A stretch of DNA of 64,000 nt from Desulfobulbaceae bacterium UBA2273. GTDB taxonomy: Bacteria; Desulfobacterota; Desulfobulbia; Desulfobulbales; Desulfurivibrionaceae. Positions 18,516 to 28,692 of this stretch are shown in pieces. The notes under the pieces are model-generated. The model saw nothing but the letters and a program-made list of their open reading frames with translations, was not told the origin of the DNA and ran no database searches. Position numbers and translations under genes: made by a program. Each line of letters begins with the position of its first letter. Positions within the stretch are counted from its first letter, which is position 1. The stretch lies in NCBI GenBank assembly GCA_002347095.1, contig DDWZ01000018.1:62001-126000 (forward strand), given 5' to 3'.

Positions 18516-18791
18516 TTACTGCGCGGCGCCCAACAAAGCATTCACCCGCTTGGTCAAACGGGACACCTTGCGGGAGGCATTCTTTTTATGGATGGAGCCT
18601 TTTACCGCTGTTTTCTCAATAACAGGGATCGCCGCTTTCAGTGCTTCCTGGGCCTGATCTCCGGATTTCAGCTCAATGGCCTCAAGGACCTTCTTCACAA
18701 CGCCCTTCATCTTGCTCTTGTTGGAGCGATTGCGAAGCCGTTGCAACTGGTTCTGACGATTCCTTTTCTCGGCGGACTTATGATTAGCCAA
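18516..18791 (-). CDS. rpsT: 30S ribosomal protein S20
   Basis: 91 residues, Lys/Arg-rich and helical, starting MANHKSAEKRNRQNQ as in S20 proteins. It binds 16S rRNA in the small subunit. The typical C-terminal motif KGSIHKKNASRKVSRLTKRVNALL is clear. Stand-alone gene; trpE lies 212 bp downstream on the same strand behind a hairpin. The stretch upstream, 18792-19177, holds no convincing gene. Confidence 0.96.
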   Translation of the reverse strand: MANHKSAEKRNRQNQLQRLRNRSNKSKMKGVVKKVLEAIELKSGDQAQEALKAAIPVIEKTAVKGSIHKKNASRKVSRLTKRVNALLGAAQ

Positions 18792-19177
18792 TTCTCAACT
18801 CCTGTTTCCTAAATATTATTGATTGATTCAAGATGCTCTGCCGCGCTGTTTCACCGCCGGCAGGGTTTCTGCACGATCGCCGTTTCCCGGCAACACCGAC
18901 AGAAAGATGCTGGAAAATTTTACGAAGATAAATCAATTCACCACCCTTGTCAAGCAACAACTGGGGAGCCTCTTTCGAATATCTTTCCGACGTCCGCGGA
19001 AGTCTGCCGGAAAACCTGTTTTCTTTTTACAACACCACAACAGATCTCCCCAATTTTTTTAAAAAAATTTACTCATGCCCCTTGCTTGGTGGACTGCTTT
19101 TCGTTTACCTTAAAAACAACACCATTTTTTTCTCTTTTCCACCCCATATTTCTCTTTTTGACGGAACCCGGACCCCG

Positions 19178-19969
19178 ATGCTGGAATTCGCACAATCACT
19201 CCGCTGGCAAGACATCTTCGATATCATGATCGTTTCGTTCATCATCTATCGTGTCATGCTGCTGATCCGCGGAACCCGGGCCGTCCAGATACTTTCCGGC
19301 ATCGTGGTCCTCGTCGTGCTCTATTTCGCCGCGCGGGAGCTCGAATTTCTCACCCTGTACTGGCTGCTGGGAACATTCCTCAGCTCGATCTTCCTGATCA
19401 TCATTATCATCTTCCAGCGGGATATCCGGCGGGCCCTCGCCCAGGTCGGGCAAACCACCTTTTCCAAACCCCAGGAAGACACGGTGCACATTCTGCTCGA
19501 GATTGTCAGGGCGGCGCAGCAAATGGCCCAGCGCAAAATCGGCGGGCTCATCGTCATCGAGCGGGAAACAGGGCTCAATGAATACATCGAATCCGCCCAC
19601 AGCCTTGACGCCATCGTCAGCAGACAGCTCCTGGTCACCATTTTCCAAACCACCGCTCCCCTCCATGACGGAGCGGTGATCATCCATAACGGCCGCATCC
19701 GTTCGGCCGGGGCATTGCTCCCCCTCACCAGAAATCCTTACATCAGCAAGCAGCTTGGCACTCGCCATCGGGCGGCCATCGGTCTTTCCGAGGAGACCGA
19801 CGCGGTGATCATCGTGATCTCGGAAGAAACGCAGAAGATATCCCTGGTCCAGCACGGGGCTATGACCTCCGATCTCGACGAAAACGCACTCAGAAGCCGA
19901 CTTGACGCAATCTTTGTTCCCAAGGAAAACACGACTCCTCTCTTATGGAAAAACTGGTTAAACAAATAA
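19178..19969 (+). CDS. cdaA: Membrane diadenylate cyclase
   Basis: 263 residues. Three N-terminal helices (about 15-30, 37-55 and 58-80) anchor a DisA_N domain (about 100-240) with the catalytic DGA at 164-166 (PLHDGAVIIHNG) and RHR at 196-198. The enzyme makes cyclic di-AMP from two ATP. A longer frame reaches back to 18947, but that part is low-complexity and the family start corresponds to ATG 19178. It overlaps the ybbR gene by 25 bp and is followed by glmM, the conserved cdaA-cdaR-glmM order. Confidence 0.93.
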   Translation: MLEFAQSLRWQDIFDIMIVSFIIYRVMLLIRGTRAVQILSGIVVLVVLYFAARELEFLTLYWLLGTFLSSIFLIIIIIFQRDIRRALAQVGQTTFSKPQEDTVHILLEIVRAAQQMAQRKIGGLIVIERETGLNEYIESAHSLDAIVSRQLLVTIFQTTAPLHDGAVIIHNGRIRSAGALLPLTRNPYISKQLGTRHRAAIGLSEETDAVIIVISEETQKISLVQHGAMTSDLDENALRSRLDAIFVPKENTTPLLWKNWLNK

Positions 19970-20913
19970 TCCGGCGAGTTCCCACCCCCAACTTCCTCAA
20001 TTGGCCGAACAACTGGGGGTTGAAGCTCATTTCCCTGATCTTCGCCGTCCTCCTCTGGTATTTCGTGGTGGGCGAGGACAAGGTTGACACCACGGTCTAT
20101 ATTCCGGTGGAGATTGTCAATCTGCCCCGGGAGCTGGTTATCGCCAACCAGTTCAAGAAACAACTGGAGGTCACGGTCAGCGGTCCCCGCGGCCTGATCA
20201 GCGGCATCAACCGCCAGCGGATCACGCGAACCATCAATCTTGCCAAAACCACCCCCGGCACCATTGTCATCCGCAACGAACCCGAGACGATCCAATTTCC
20301 GCGAGGCGTCACCGTATCACGCATCCAGCCCACCCACATTACCCTGCTCGTCGACGAGCTGGTGGAGAAGGAATTGCCGGTGCAGGCCAGGACAACGGGC
20401 TCTCCGGCCAGCGGCTACGAACTGGGCGGTGTTATTTTCGAGCCCCAGGTCATCAAGATTTCCGGCCCCAAGGCCGTTGTCGGCAAGGAAAGACTCTTCA
20501 CTGCCAAGCCCATTGACATCAGCGGCCTGAAGAGTTCGAAAACCTTCCAGGTTCCCCTGGAGTTGCGTTCGGCACTGCTTGAGCTCATGGGCGAGACAGT
20601 GGTCACCGCCAATGTGGTGATCCGCGAAAAAACCACGGAAAAAACCATCGTTGACATCCCTGTCCACCTCACGGGACCAGAGTCCGACAGAAAGGTGACC
20701 CTCGAACCCAGCACCATCAGCATCCGTGCCCTGCTTCCCTTGAGCAGCAGGGGAAACCAGGCCGAGCTTGTTGAGGCCAGTGTCTCGACAGAAGGGCTTT
20801 CCGTCGGGACACACCGGGTGCAGGTGAAAATCACGGCGCCGGAAGAGATCCACATTATCGAAGCAATTCCGTCCGCCGTCACCGTAAAGATTGGCCGGAG
20901 CCTTGGCAAATGA
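19945..20913 (+). CDS. cdaR: YbbR-domain protein, CdaR-like regulator of the diadenylate cyclase
   Basis: 322 residues. One N-terminal membrane helix (about 28-44, [17 protein letters not shown]) is followed by extracytoplasmic YbbR repeats; three are suggested by recurring P-x-V-V-T-V-like strands around 55-130, 135-215 and 225-315. In Gram-positive bacteria CdaR modulates CdaA. The symbol is by context and domain. Overlap with cdaA by 25 bp argues for coupled translation. Confidence 0.82.
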   Translation: MEKLVKQIIRRVPTPNFLNWPNNWGLKLISLIFAVLLWYFVVGEDKVDTTVYIPVEIVNLPRELVIANQFKKQLEVTVSGPRGLISGINRQRITRTINLAKTTPGTIVIRNEPETIQFPRGVTVSRIQPTHITLLVDELVEKELPVQARTTGSPASGYELGGVIFEPQVIKISGPKAVVGKERLFTAKPIDISGLKSSKTFQVPLELRSALLELMGETVVTANVVIREKTTEKTIVDIPVHLTGPESDRKVTLEPSTISIRALLPLSSRGNQAELVEASVSTEGLSVGTHRVQVKITAPEEIHIIEAIPSAVTVKIGRSLGK

Positions 20914-20977
20914 GCCGAATCACCGGTGCGCTCTCCCCTGCCGGCTCCGGGTTGACCCAGGCTCCCAGGAGTACAGC

Positions 20978-22336
20978 ATGAGAAAGTTATTCGGCACCGA
21001 TGGGGTGAGGGGGGTGGCGAACACCTATCCCATGACCACCGAAATCGCCATGCAGATAGGGAGGGCCCTCGCCTTTCTGGTCAAGGACATGCGGCGCGGC
21101 CACCGGATCGTCATCGGCAAGGACACCCGCCTTTCCTGCTACATGATCGAAAACGCCCTGGCTGCAGGCATCTGCTCCATGGGGGTGGATGTCCTTCTGG
21201 TCGGGCCCCTGCCCACGCCGGGCATCGCCTTTATCACCACCAGCATGCGGGCCGATGCCGGGGTGGTCATCTCCGCCTCCCATAACCCCTTCCAGGACAA
21301 CGGCATCAAGATCTTCGCCAGAAACGGCTTCAAGCTCCATGACGATCTGGAACTGGAGATCGAGGATCTGATCTTCTCGCAGAAGATGGAGGTGCTCAGG
21401 CCGGTGGCCGAGGAGGTGGGCCGCGCCACCCGCATCGACGACGCCAAGGGCCGCTACATCGTTTTCTTGAAAAACTCCTTTCCCCGGGAATACACCCTGG
21501 ACGCCTTTCACATCGTGCTCGACTGCGCCAACGGCGCCACCTACGGGGTTGCCCCCCATGTTTTCGAGGAACTGGGCGCCACCGTCACCACCCTGGCGGC
21601 GGAGCCGGACGGCACCAACATCAACCGCGATTGCGGCGCTCTGCACCCGGAGCACATGGCCGCCAAGGTGCGGGAACTGGGGGCGGACATCGGCATCGCC
21701 CTGGACGGCGACGGCGACCGGATCATCGTGGCGGACGAACACGGCAACATCGTTGACGGCGACCATATCATGGCCATCTGCGCCGCCGACTTGATGAGCC
21801 GCAAAAAGCTGAAAAAGAAGACCCTGGTCGCCACGGTGATGAGCAACCTCGGCCTGGAGGTCGCCATGCAGCGCATGGGCGGGGCCATGGTCCGCACCCA
21901 GGTCGGAGACCGCTATGTGGTTGAGGAGATGCGCAGGTCCGGCTACAATTTCGGCGGCGAACAATCGGGGCATCTGGTGTTCATGGAACACAACACCACC
22001 GGCGACGGCATCCTCGCCGCGCTCCAGTTGCTGGCGGTGATGATCAAAAAACGCAAACCCCTGTCGGAACTGGCCGCCATCATGGAAAGCTTTCCCCAGG
22101 TGCTCAAGAATGTCCGCACCGCTGAAAAAATCAACACCAGCACCATCCCCGGCTTCAATAAAAAACTGAAGGAAATGGAAAAGAAACTGGACAAAAAGGG
22201 CCGCATCCTCGTCCGTCCCTCCGGAACCGAGCCGGTTATCCGGGTCATGGTGGAGGGGCAGGACGCCGCACAGATCAACGCCATGGCCGACGAACTCTGC
22301 GAAATGATCCGCAAGGCTGACACCGCCGAAGCCTGA
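20978..22336 (+). CDS. glmM: Phosphoglucosamine mutase
   Basis: 452 residues, standard length. Interconverts glucosamine-6-P and glucosamine-1-P for UDP-GlcNAc, hence peptidoglycan and LPS. The active serine is S101 in [14 protein letters not shown]; metal-binding DGDGDR is near residue 245; the sugar loop GGEQSGH and the phosphate loop [12 protein letters not shown] follow. CAGGAG stands seven bases before ATG 20978; longer frames are unlikely. GlmM activity is known to be influenced by CdaA complexes in other bacteria. Confidence 0.96.
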   Translation: MRKLFGTDGVRGVANTYPMTTEIAMQIGRALAFLVKDMRRGHRIVIGKDTRLSCYMIENALAAGICSMGVDVLLVGPLPTPGIAFITTSMRADAGVVISASHNPFQDNGIKIFARNGFKLHDDLELEIEDLIFSQKMEVLRPVAEEVGRATRIDDAKGRYIVFLKNSFPREYTLDAFHIVLDCANGATYGVAPHVFEELGATVTTLAAEPDGTNINRDCGALHPEHMAAKVRELGADIGIALDGDGDRIIVADEHGNIVDGDHIMAICAADLMSRKKLKKKTLVATVMSNLGLEVAMQRMGGAMVRTQVGDRYVVEEMRRSGYNFGGEQSGHLVFMEHNTTGDGILAALQLLAVMIKKRKPLSELAAIMESFPQVLKNVRTAEKINTSTIPGFNKKLKEMEKKLDKKGRILVRPSGTEPVIRVMVEGQDAAQINAMADELCEMIRKADTAEA

Positions 22337-22346
22337 CCAAGCAACC

Positions 22347-23087
22347 ATGAAGACTCGACTCGACCAGCTTGTGCTGCTGCACGGGCTGGCCCCCTCCCTG
22401 CAAAAGGCCCAGGCCCTCATTGCCGCGGGCCAGGTGCTGGTGAACGACCAGCCGGCGGACAAGATCGGCTCGCTTTTTGCCAAGGACAGCCGGATACGGC
22501 TGAGGGAAAAAACCTGCCCCTATGTGAGCCGGGGCGGAATCAAGCTCGCTGCCGGACTGGACCATTTTCAGCTCAACCCCGCCGGCTTCATCTGCGCCGA
22601 TATCGGCGCCTCCACCGGCGGCTTCACCGACTGCCTGCTGCAACGCGGGGCCGCCAAGGTGTATGCCATTGATGTCGGCTACGGTCAACTGGCCTGGAAA
22701 CTGCGGCAGGATCCGCGGGTGGTGGTCATGGAGAGAACCAACGCCCGAAACCTGCAAACCGGCGACCTGGAAGAGGCCCTGGACCTGGCGGTGATCGATG
22801 CCTCGTTTATTTCCCTCAAAACCCTGCTGCCGCCGCTGCTCGTCTTTTTTCCTCCGGGCGCCATCCGGGTGCTGGCCCTGATCAAACCGCAGTTCGAGGT
22901 CGGCCGTGGCCAGCTTGGCACGGGTGGAGTCGTCCGCGACAGCGACCTCCACGAAAAGGTGGTTGAGGAAATCCGGGAATTTGCAGGCGGGCTGGGCCTT
23001 GTTCCTGTTGGGGTCAGCCCCTCCCCGATCCTTGGCCCCAAGGGCAACCGGGAATTTTTGATCTACCTTGTGTCCGAGACGCTATAA
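22347..23087 (+). CDS. tlyA: TlyA-family rRNA 2'-O-methyltransferase
   Basis: 246 residues. An S4 RNA-binding domain (about 3-60) precedes an FtsJ-like methyltransferase with SAM loop DIGASTGGFTDCLLQRGA (about 85-102), AIDVGYGQL and IKPQFEVG. TlyA proteins methylate cytidines in 16S/23S rRNA. Ten base pairs separate it from glmM, so it is probably in the cda operon. Its end overlaps the converging HD-GYP gene by 25 bp. Confidence 0.9.
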   Translation: MKTRLDQLVLLHGLAPSLQKAQALIAAGQVLVNDQPADKIGSLFAKDSRIRLREKTCPYVSRGGIKLAAGLDHFQLNPAGFICADIGASTGGFTDCLLQRGAAKVYAIDVGYGQLAWKLRQDPRVVVMERTNARNLQTGDLEEALDLAVIDASFISLKTLLPPLLVFFPPGAIRVLALIKPQFEVGRGQLGTGGVVRDSDLHEKVVEEIREFAGGLGLVPVGVSPSPILGPKGNREFLIYLVSETL

Positions 23088-24835
23088 CGCTTACCCCGCC
23101 AGAAAAAATCATCCCGCTGGCGCGCCGGAAGATCCTGGGCAAAGCGGACGATCAAGCCCGACTCAACAACCAGATCACAGAGCTCCCCATCCAGATCTGC
23201 CCGGGCAACCATTCCTTCCAGAATGCGCATGGCCTCGGAAAGCATCTTCCCTGGCTTGTAAGGCCGGTCCGCCGCGGTCAACGCTTCCAGCACATCGGCC
23301 AGGGCCAGCATCCGTGCCGGCAGAGGAATGGCGCCATTCCCAAGCCCCCGGGGATAGCCGGTGCCGTTCAGCTTTTCATGGTGCATGCCGGCATAGACCG
23401 GGACATTCCGAAGCTTTTTGGGAAAAGGCAGCCCTTCAAGCATCCGGATGCTCATCTCCACATGATGGTTCATCACCTTGCGTTCCGCCGCGGTCAAGGT
23501 GCCTTTCTGCACGCAGAGATTTTCCACCTCATCCGGCGCAAGCAAGGGGAACTGGACGCCGCTCATGGCATAGGTTATCCCGGCCAGACGCCGCACCTTT
23601 TCGATGTTTTCGTCCGACAACCCTTCGCCGCCCAGATTGATCATATCGAGAAAGGTGATGATCTCCTGCCATTCTTCCTCTTTTGGAGGAGGCAACGGAG
23701 CGGTCCGCCCTTCTGTCCTTGGGCAGGGTTCGTTTTCCAGCCGGACGAACGCATCATGCAGCCGCGAGATTTCCACCCGGTGCCGAATCAGTTCTATCCG
23801 GTCGAAAATGGTCTCCAGCTTGGTTGCCTTGTCCATCAGATGCTCAGGCGTGGTGATCTTCCCCACGTCATGGAGCCAGGCCGCCATCCTGATCTCGGCC
23901 AGCTCGTCGGCGTTGAAGTTGACCGAGGCGAATCTGCCGGTGGTGGCCCTATTGACCTCCAGAGCAATCTCTTCGGTGAGATTGGCGACCCGGTAGACAT
24001 GCCCTGCCGTATAGGGGGATTTTTCATCGATGGCATCGCCGATTGTCCGCACGAAAGCGTCCAGCAGATTTTCAAGCCCCCGGACCAAACGCATCTTGGT
24101 GAGGGCGATGGCCGCCTGCGAGGCCAAGCTCATGACCATTCCCACCTCATGCTCGGGAAAAGGGACAACCGCGCCGGTTTCCCGATCCTTGGCATTCAGA
24201 AGCTGCAAAACCCCGATGACTTCATCCTCGTGGTCCCGCAACGGGATCACCAGCATCGAGCGGGAGCGGTAGCCAGTGGAGGCGTCAAAATCGCGGGTTC
24301 CCTGAAAATCGTAGCCTTCGGCATCATAGACGTCGGAGATATTGATTGGCTCGCCGGTAAGGGCGCAGTGGGCGGAAACATTCCGGTGATTCTCCCCATT
24401 GTTTTCATGGCGCAGCGGCACGGGAGGCCAGGAAATGGCTTCCCCGCTCCCCCCCATGCAGACTCCGAGCGAATCATTCTGGACAATGGCAAAATCAAGG
24501 GCCTGCCGCGCGTCGTCCTTGATGTACAGAGTTCCGCCGTCGGCGTTGGTGAAATGCTTGGCCTCGCGCACAATCCTCTCCAGAAGCCGATCAATATTTT
24601 TTTCCGAAGAGAGTCCCAAGCCGATCTTCACCAGCTCATAGAGATGATTTCCCTGACCTTCGCTGAACTCCCGAACCTCGCGGACAACCCGGTCTGCCAG
24701 CCCGGCCACAACCTCCGGCGGCACTCCGGCCATTGTCTGCCCGACGTAGCTCTCGATCCCCTGCACAACCTTCTGCATGAGGATGTCCACTGCCGGGTGC
24801 CTGCGAGCCTGAGCCTTATCCGGAAAAACATCCAT
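23063..24835 (-). CDS. GAF - HD-GYP cyclic-di-GMP phosphodiesterase
   Basis: 590 residues. A GAF sensor domain covers about 63-241. The HD-GYP part has HD at 322-323 (WLHDVGK), then HHVEM, HHEKLNGTGYP at 485-495 and ADVLEALTAADRPY, so metal ligands and GYP are intact. The product is probably pGpG/GMP from c-di-GMP. There is an extra segment of about 60 residues after the HD (roughly 355-430, with a Pro-rich patch) compared with minimal HD-GYP domains. ATG 24835 has AAGGGGA upstream; the earlier ATG 24841 sits too close to it. There is no membrane helix, so it is probably cytosolic. Confidence 0.9.
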   Translation of the reverse strand: MDVFPDKAQARRHPAVDILMQKVVQGIESYVGQTMAGVPPEVVAGLADRVVREVREFSEGQGNHLYELVKIGLGLSSEKNIDRLLERIVREAKHFTNADGGTLYIKDDARQALDFAIVQNDSLGVCMGGSGEAISWPPVPLRHENNGENHRNVSAHCALTGEPINISDVYDAEGYDFQGTRDFDASTGYRSRSMLVIPLRDHEDEVIGVLQLLNAKDRETGAVVPFPEHEVGMVMSLASQAAIALTKMRLVRGLENLLDAFVRTIGDAIDEKSPYTAGHVYRVANLTEEIALEVNRATTGRFASVNFNADELAEIRMAAWLHDVGKITTPEHLMDKATKLETIFDRIELIRHRVEISRLHDAFVRLENEPCPRTEGRTAPLPPPKEEEWQEIITFLDMINLGGEGLSDENIEKVRRLAGITYAMSGVQFPLLAPDEVENLCVQKGTLTAAERKVMNHHVEMSIRMLEGLPFPKKLRNVPVYAGMHHEKLNGTGYPRGLGNGAIPLPARMLALADVLEALTAADRPYKPGKMLSEAMRILEGMVARADLDGELCDLVVESGLIVRFAQDLPARQRDDFFWRGKRYSVSDTR

Positions 24836-25037
24836 GATCATTCCCCTTGCCCGAAACGGCAATCCTCATCGCTGACAGCTTCCCGCCCGATCCGAGGTGG
24901 CGGGCCGGGAGACGCAATACTGTGCCCAACAGTGACAGTATACGGCAGAACAGGATGACAAGCAATTCCACATTAAAGCGGCGCACAATGCGAGACCTGC
25001 CGCATTGCGCGCCGCAGGCAAAAAACCCCGGAGACGG

Positions 25038-25066
25038 TTGACTTGGCCAAACGAAAATGCTAACTT
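25038..25066 (+). promoter_or_regulatory. Candidate sigma-70 promoter for the SH3 gene
   Basis: TTGACT (25038-25043) and TAACTT (25061-25066) with a 17-bp spacer, about 90 bp before the ATG. The rest of the 320-bp divergent region (24836-25156) shows no gene. Confidence 0.5.
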
Positions 25067-25156
25067 GAGTGCGGTGCAATCCCCATAGCTGTTCGGCATT
25101 CCCGTGCACTGTACACCCCAGGCATACCCTAAGTTTTTTTCAGGAGCGTATCCGTC

Positions 25157-25624
25157 ATGACAAAAATTCGTCCCCTTTTCCGAGCATCCCTGTTTTCCGC
25201 TCTCGCCGGCGCAGCCCTGCTGTTGCTTGCCGCCACGGCCACTGCCGCGGAATACGTCAGCGTCATCAAAGACGGGGTCAATATCCGCTCCGGCCCCGAG
25301 GCGACAAAAGAAATCCTCTGGACGGTTTTCAAGGGCTTTCCGCTGCAGGTCACATCCACCCAGGGAACCTGGGCCAAGGTCGTGGACTTTGAAGGGGACA
25401 CGGGCTGGATCGCCACCTCCCTGGTCGCAAAGGAAAAAACCGTCATTGTCAAATCAGAGACCGCCAATCTGCGGGTCGGGGCGGGAAAAGACTACGAAAT
25501 CGTGGCCGCGGCCAAACGCGGCGTGGTCTTCAAGCCCCTGACCACCGAAGGCGACTGGATCAAGGTCAAGCACGCGGACGGCACAACCGGCTGGATTTTT
25601 GGCAAATTGCTCTGGCCCAACTGA
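25157..25624 (+). CDS. Secreted protein with two bacterial SH3 domains
   Basis: 155 residues. A signal peptide with cleavage near ATAAE (about 31) is followed by two SH3b repeats: VSVIKDGVNIRSGP ... GWIATSLV (about 33-90) and VIVKSETANLRVGAG ... GWIFGKLLW (about 95-153). SH3b domains often bind peptidoglycan or act as periplasmic adaptors. The NtrC-type regulator gene starts 18 bp downstream, so the two may share a transcript, which could make this a periplasmic partner for the signalling genes; that link is inference. Confidence 0.8.
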   Translation: MTKIRPLFRASLFSALAGAALLLLAATATAAEYVSVIKDGVNIRSGPEATKEILWTVFKGFPLQVTSTQGTWAKVVDFEGDTGWIATSLVAKEKTVIVKSETANLRVGAGKDYEIVAAAKRGVVFKPLTTEGDWIKVKHADGTTGWIFGKLLWPN

Positions 25625-25642
25625 GCCGCAACGCCGGACACC

Positions 25643-27070
25643 ATGGGAAAAAAAACTCCCCCCCCATATCCGCCCAACCCCGTTCTTCTGGTTGACGACG
25701 AACTCCATACCCTAGCCAGCTTTGATATCGCCCTCCGCTCCCACGGCATCAGCAACACCATCCGGTGCCAGGACAGCCGCGACGTCGCGGCCATTCTCGA
25801 CAATCAGCCCGTGGAGATCATCCTCCTCGATCTGATGATGCCCCATGTTTCCGGGCATGACATCCTCAAGCATGTCCGTCAACGCTTTCCGGAACTGCCG
25901 GTCATCATTGTCACCGGAGTCAATGAGGTGGAGACCGCGGTGCGCTGCATCCAAGAGGGAGCCTTTGACTACGTGCTCAAGCCGGTGGAAATCGAGCGCC
26001 TCCTGCCGAGCATCAGACGAGCCCTTGAGGTCAGGCAGCTCCGGCGGGAGAATTCCCGGCTTGCCAGCAGCTTCTTTGACAAGAACCCAGCCCATCCGGA
26101 GGTGTTCTCCGGCATCATCACCGACAACGACGCGATGAAGGCCCTGTTCCGCTACTGCGAAGCCGTTGCCGAAGGGCGGCAGCCGGTGCTGATCACCGGA
26201 GAAACCGGGGTGGGCAAGGAGAGCATCGCCAAGGCCATCCATGATCTGAGCGGCAGGACCGGCGAATATGTCACGGTCAATGTGGCCGGCCTTGACGATC
26301 AGATCTTTGCCGACACCCTCTTTGGTCACGCCAGGGGCGCCTTCACCGGCGCGGATCGCAACCGTGCCGGCCTGGTGGAAAAAGCAGCCGGAGGCTCCCT
26401 GTTTCTCGACGAAATCGGTGATCTCAGCGAACCTTCGCAGGTCAAGCTCCTCCGTTTTCTTGAGGAGCGCGAATACTATCCCCTGGGTTCCGACCAGGTC
26501 CATCACTCGGACGCCCGGGTCATCGTCGCCACCCATCGCGATCTGGAACAGCAGCACCGGAAAGGATTGTTCCGCACCGACCTGTTTTACCGGCTGCGCA
26601 CCCATCGCATCCAGGTTCCCCCGCTGCGGGAGCGCAAGGATGACATCCCTGCCCTGCTGGATTTTTTTCTTACCCAGGCCGCAACGGAGTTCAAGAAAGA
26701 AAAGCCCCGCTGCCCGGATGAACTCATCACCCTGCTGGCCGGCTATGATTTTCCCGGCAATGTCCGGGAACTGCGGGCTCTGGCCTTTGACGCCATGAGC
26801 CATCACCGGGGCGCCACCCTCGCCATGACTTTTTTCCACAAGGAACTCGACTCGGCCAGCCTGCGGGAAAATCCCTCCACTTCCCCCGCCCGGATTCTTC
26901 CGCAAAAATCCTGGGCCGCGAGCTTTGCGCAATTGCCGACCCTGAAAGACGCGGACCAGGAACTCATCGCCGAAGCCCTCCGGCGAAGCAACCACAACCA
27001 GCGCGCCGCCGCCCTCATCCTGGGCATAACGCCCCAGGCCTTGAATCAGCGGCTCAAGCGCCAGGCCTAA
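25643..27070 (+). CDS. Sigma-54-dependent response regulator (NtrC family)
   Basis: 475 residues. The receiver domain (about 13-130) has phospho-acceptor D63 (LLDLMMP). The AAA+ domain (about 155-385) has Walker A GETGVGKE at 186-193, the sigma-54 contact loop GAFTGA at 232-237 and GGSLFLDEIGDL. A Fis-type helix-turn-helix ends the protein. It should activate sigma-54 promoters when phosphorylated. The sensor kinase 30 bp downstream, itself with a receiver domain, is the obvious partner. Confidence 0.92.
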   Translation: MGKKTPPPYPPNPVLLVDDELHTLASFDIALRSHGISNTIRCQDSRDVAAILDNQPVEIILLDLMMPHVSGHDILKHVRQRFPELPVIIVTGVNEVETAVRCIQEGAFDYVLKPVEIERLLPSIRRALEVRQLRRENSRLASSFFDKNPAHPEVFSGIITDNDAMKALFRYCEAVAEGRQPVLITGETGVGKESIAKAIHDLSGRTGEYVTVNVAGLDDQIFADTLFGHARGAFTGADRNRAGLVEKAAGGSLFLDEIGDLSEPSQVKLLRFLEEREYYPLGSDQVHHSDARVIVATHRDLEQQHRKGLFRTDLFYRLRTHRIQVPPLRERKDDIPALLDFFLTQAATEFKKEKPRCPDELITLLAGYDFPGNVRELRALAFDAMSHHRGATLAMTFFHKELDSASLRENPSTSPARILPQKSWAASFAQLPTLKDADQELIAEALRRSNHNQRAAALILGITPQALNQRLKRQA

Positions 27071-27099
27071 CGGCCTCCACAAGGGATCCTCCTCAGACC

Positions 27100-28419
27100 A
27101 TGGCGAGCAAAGGAAAAATACTTATTGTTGACGATGAGCCCATGGTCCTCAAGCTGCTCTCCATGCAGGTAGAGCGCCTCGGCTATACGACAACCAGCGC
27201 GGTCAACGGTCCTGATGCCCTGGCCCTTCTTGAAAAAAGCCCCTTCCATCTCATGGTCACCGACATCATAATGCCCCAGATGGATGGCCTTGCGCTCATG
27301 CAGCAGGCCGTGGCCATCCGGCCCGATCTCGAATGCATCGTGGTTTCCGGGCAGGCGGATCTGGCCATCGCCGTGGAGGCCATGAAGATGGGGGCGATCA
27401 ACTATATCCAGAAACCGATCTCCATGATGGAACTGGAAGTCTCCCTGGCCAAGGGCATGGAGCGGCTGACCCTGCTGAAAACCCTCAAAAAAAACCAGCA
27501 GGAGCTGCGCCGGCACCGCGACCATCTGGAGCAACTGGTCGCCAAGCGAACCGCGGAACTCGCCCGCATCAACAAACAGCTTGAGGCGGATATCAAGGCC
27601 AGGAAAAAAGCGGAAAAAGAAGCGGAACAACGACGGCGGCAGCTCATCGAGGCCGACAAAATGGTCTCCCTCGGCATCCTGGTGGCCGGAGTGGCCCATG
27701 AGATCAACAACCCCAATAACTTCATCACCATGAACGCCCCCATCCTTCACCGCGCCTGGGAGGATTTCCTGCCCATCCTGGAAGAACATTACCGGACGCA
27801 GGGCGACTTCCCCGTGGCGGGCATTCCCTTTTCCGAGATGCGTGAGCATATTCCCGAGCTTTTTTCCGGCATCCTCGACGGCTCGGAACGCATCCGCAAG
27901 ATTGTCTTCAACCTGCGGGATTACGCACGACAGGGCATCTCCGACATGGACCAGGACGTTGACCTCAACACCGCGCTGCGCGCCGCCCTGGTTTTGCTCG
28001 CCAATCCGTTGAAAAAGGCGACCGACCACCTCGCCATCCATTACGGCGAGGGGCTGCCGCCGGTGCGGGGCAATTTCCAGCGGACCGAACAGGTCATCAT
28101 CAACCTGCTGCAAAACGCCTATCAGTCCCTCGCTTCCCCGGATCAGCCCCTGACGGTTTCCACCGGGCAGGACCCAAAGACCTCCACGGTTTTTGTGGAA
28201 ATAGCCGACCAGGGCTGCGGCATTTCCCCAAAAAATCTCAAACGCATCCTGGACCCGTTTTTCACCACCAAGCGCGATGGCGGCGGCAGCGGCCTCGGCC
28301 TTTCCATTTCCGCGGGGATCATGGAAGAGCATGGAGGGCGGCTTGAATTCAACTCCCAACCCGGCAAGGGCACCATCGCCCGGGCGGTATTTCCCATGCC
28401 AGCGCCAAAAGGGAAATAA
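27100..28419 (+). CDS. Receiver-domain histidine kinase
   Basis: 439 residues. An N-terminal receiver domain (about 5-120, D55 in VTDIIMP) is joined by a long coiled coil (about 130-185) to a dimerisation domain with H200 in VAGVAHEINNPNN and a HATPase domain (NLLQNAYQSL, DQGCGI, GGGSGLGLSI). There is no membrane segment, so it is a cytosolic relay kinase. It probably exchanges phosphate with the NtrC-type regulator just upstream. Such REC-HK proteins usually receive signal from another kinase. Confidence 0.88.
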   Translation: MASKGKILIVDDEPMVLKLLSMQVERLGYTTTSAVNGPDALALLEKSPFHLMVTDIIMPQMDGLALMQQAVAIRPDLECIVVSGQADLAIAVEAMKMGAINYIQKPISMMELEVSLAKGMERLTLLKTLKKNQQELRRHRDHLEQLVAKRTAELARINKQLEADIKARKKAEKEAEQRRRQLIEADKMVSLGILVAGVAHEINNPNNFITMNAPILHRAWEDFLPILEEHYRTQGDFPVAGIPFSEMREHIPELFSGILDGSERIRKIVFNLRDYARQGISDMDQDVDLNTALRAALVLLANPLKKATDHLAIHYGEGLPPVRGNFQRTEQVIINLLQNAYQSLASPDQPLTVSTGQDPKTSTVFVEIADQGCGISPKNLKRILDPFFTTKRDGGGSGLGLSISAGIMEEHGGRLEFNSQPGKGTIARAVFPMPAPKGK

Positions 28420-28692
28420 CCCCTCCACCCCATCAACTTTTATTGACGCCATCAATTTTTATTCATTTCCGCCACACCACGGCCACACCACACGCTACAC
28501 CGCCCATCTCCAATCCGCCCGTCAACATACCTTGATGTATCCTTCCTGCGTCCCTCCAGCACAAAAAAATATTATCTGCAATATCGGTCTGTTACGTACA
28601 TTCTTCCCAGCCTGGCACATTTCTTCCATTAGCACCTGACAACCCCCGTGAAAAAAACGGGACCACATTCCACCTGACCAGGAGGGCAGATC
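28420..28692 (+). other. Non-coding gap before cheW with a short direct repeat
   Basis: No gene seen. A 15-bp unit CCATCAA(C/T)TTTTATT occurs at 28430-28444 and 28449-28463. A weak TGGCAC (28613) resembles a sigma-54 -24 element, but the -12 GC is missing. Confidence 0.4.

Noticed and set aside
28613..28630. Sigma-54-like promoter (TGGCAC) upstream of cheW
   Set aside because: The -12 element reads TTCCA instead of TTGCA; the essential GC is missing.
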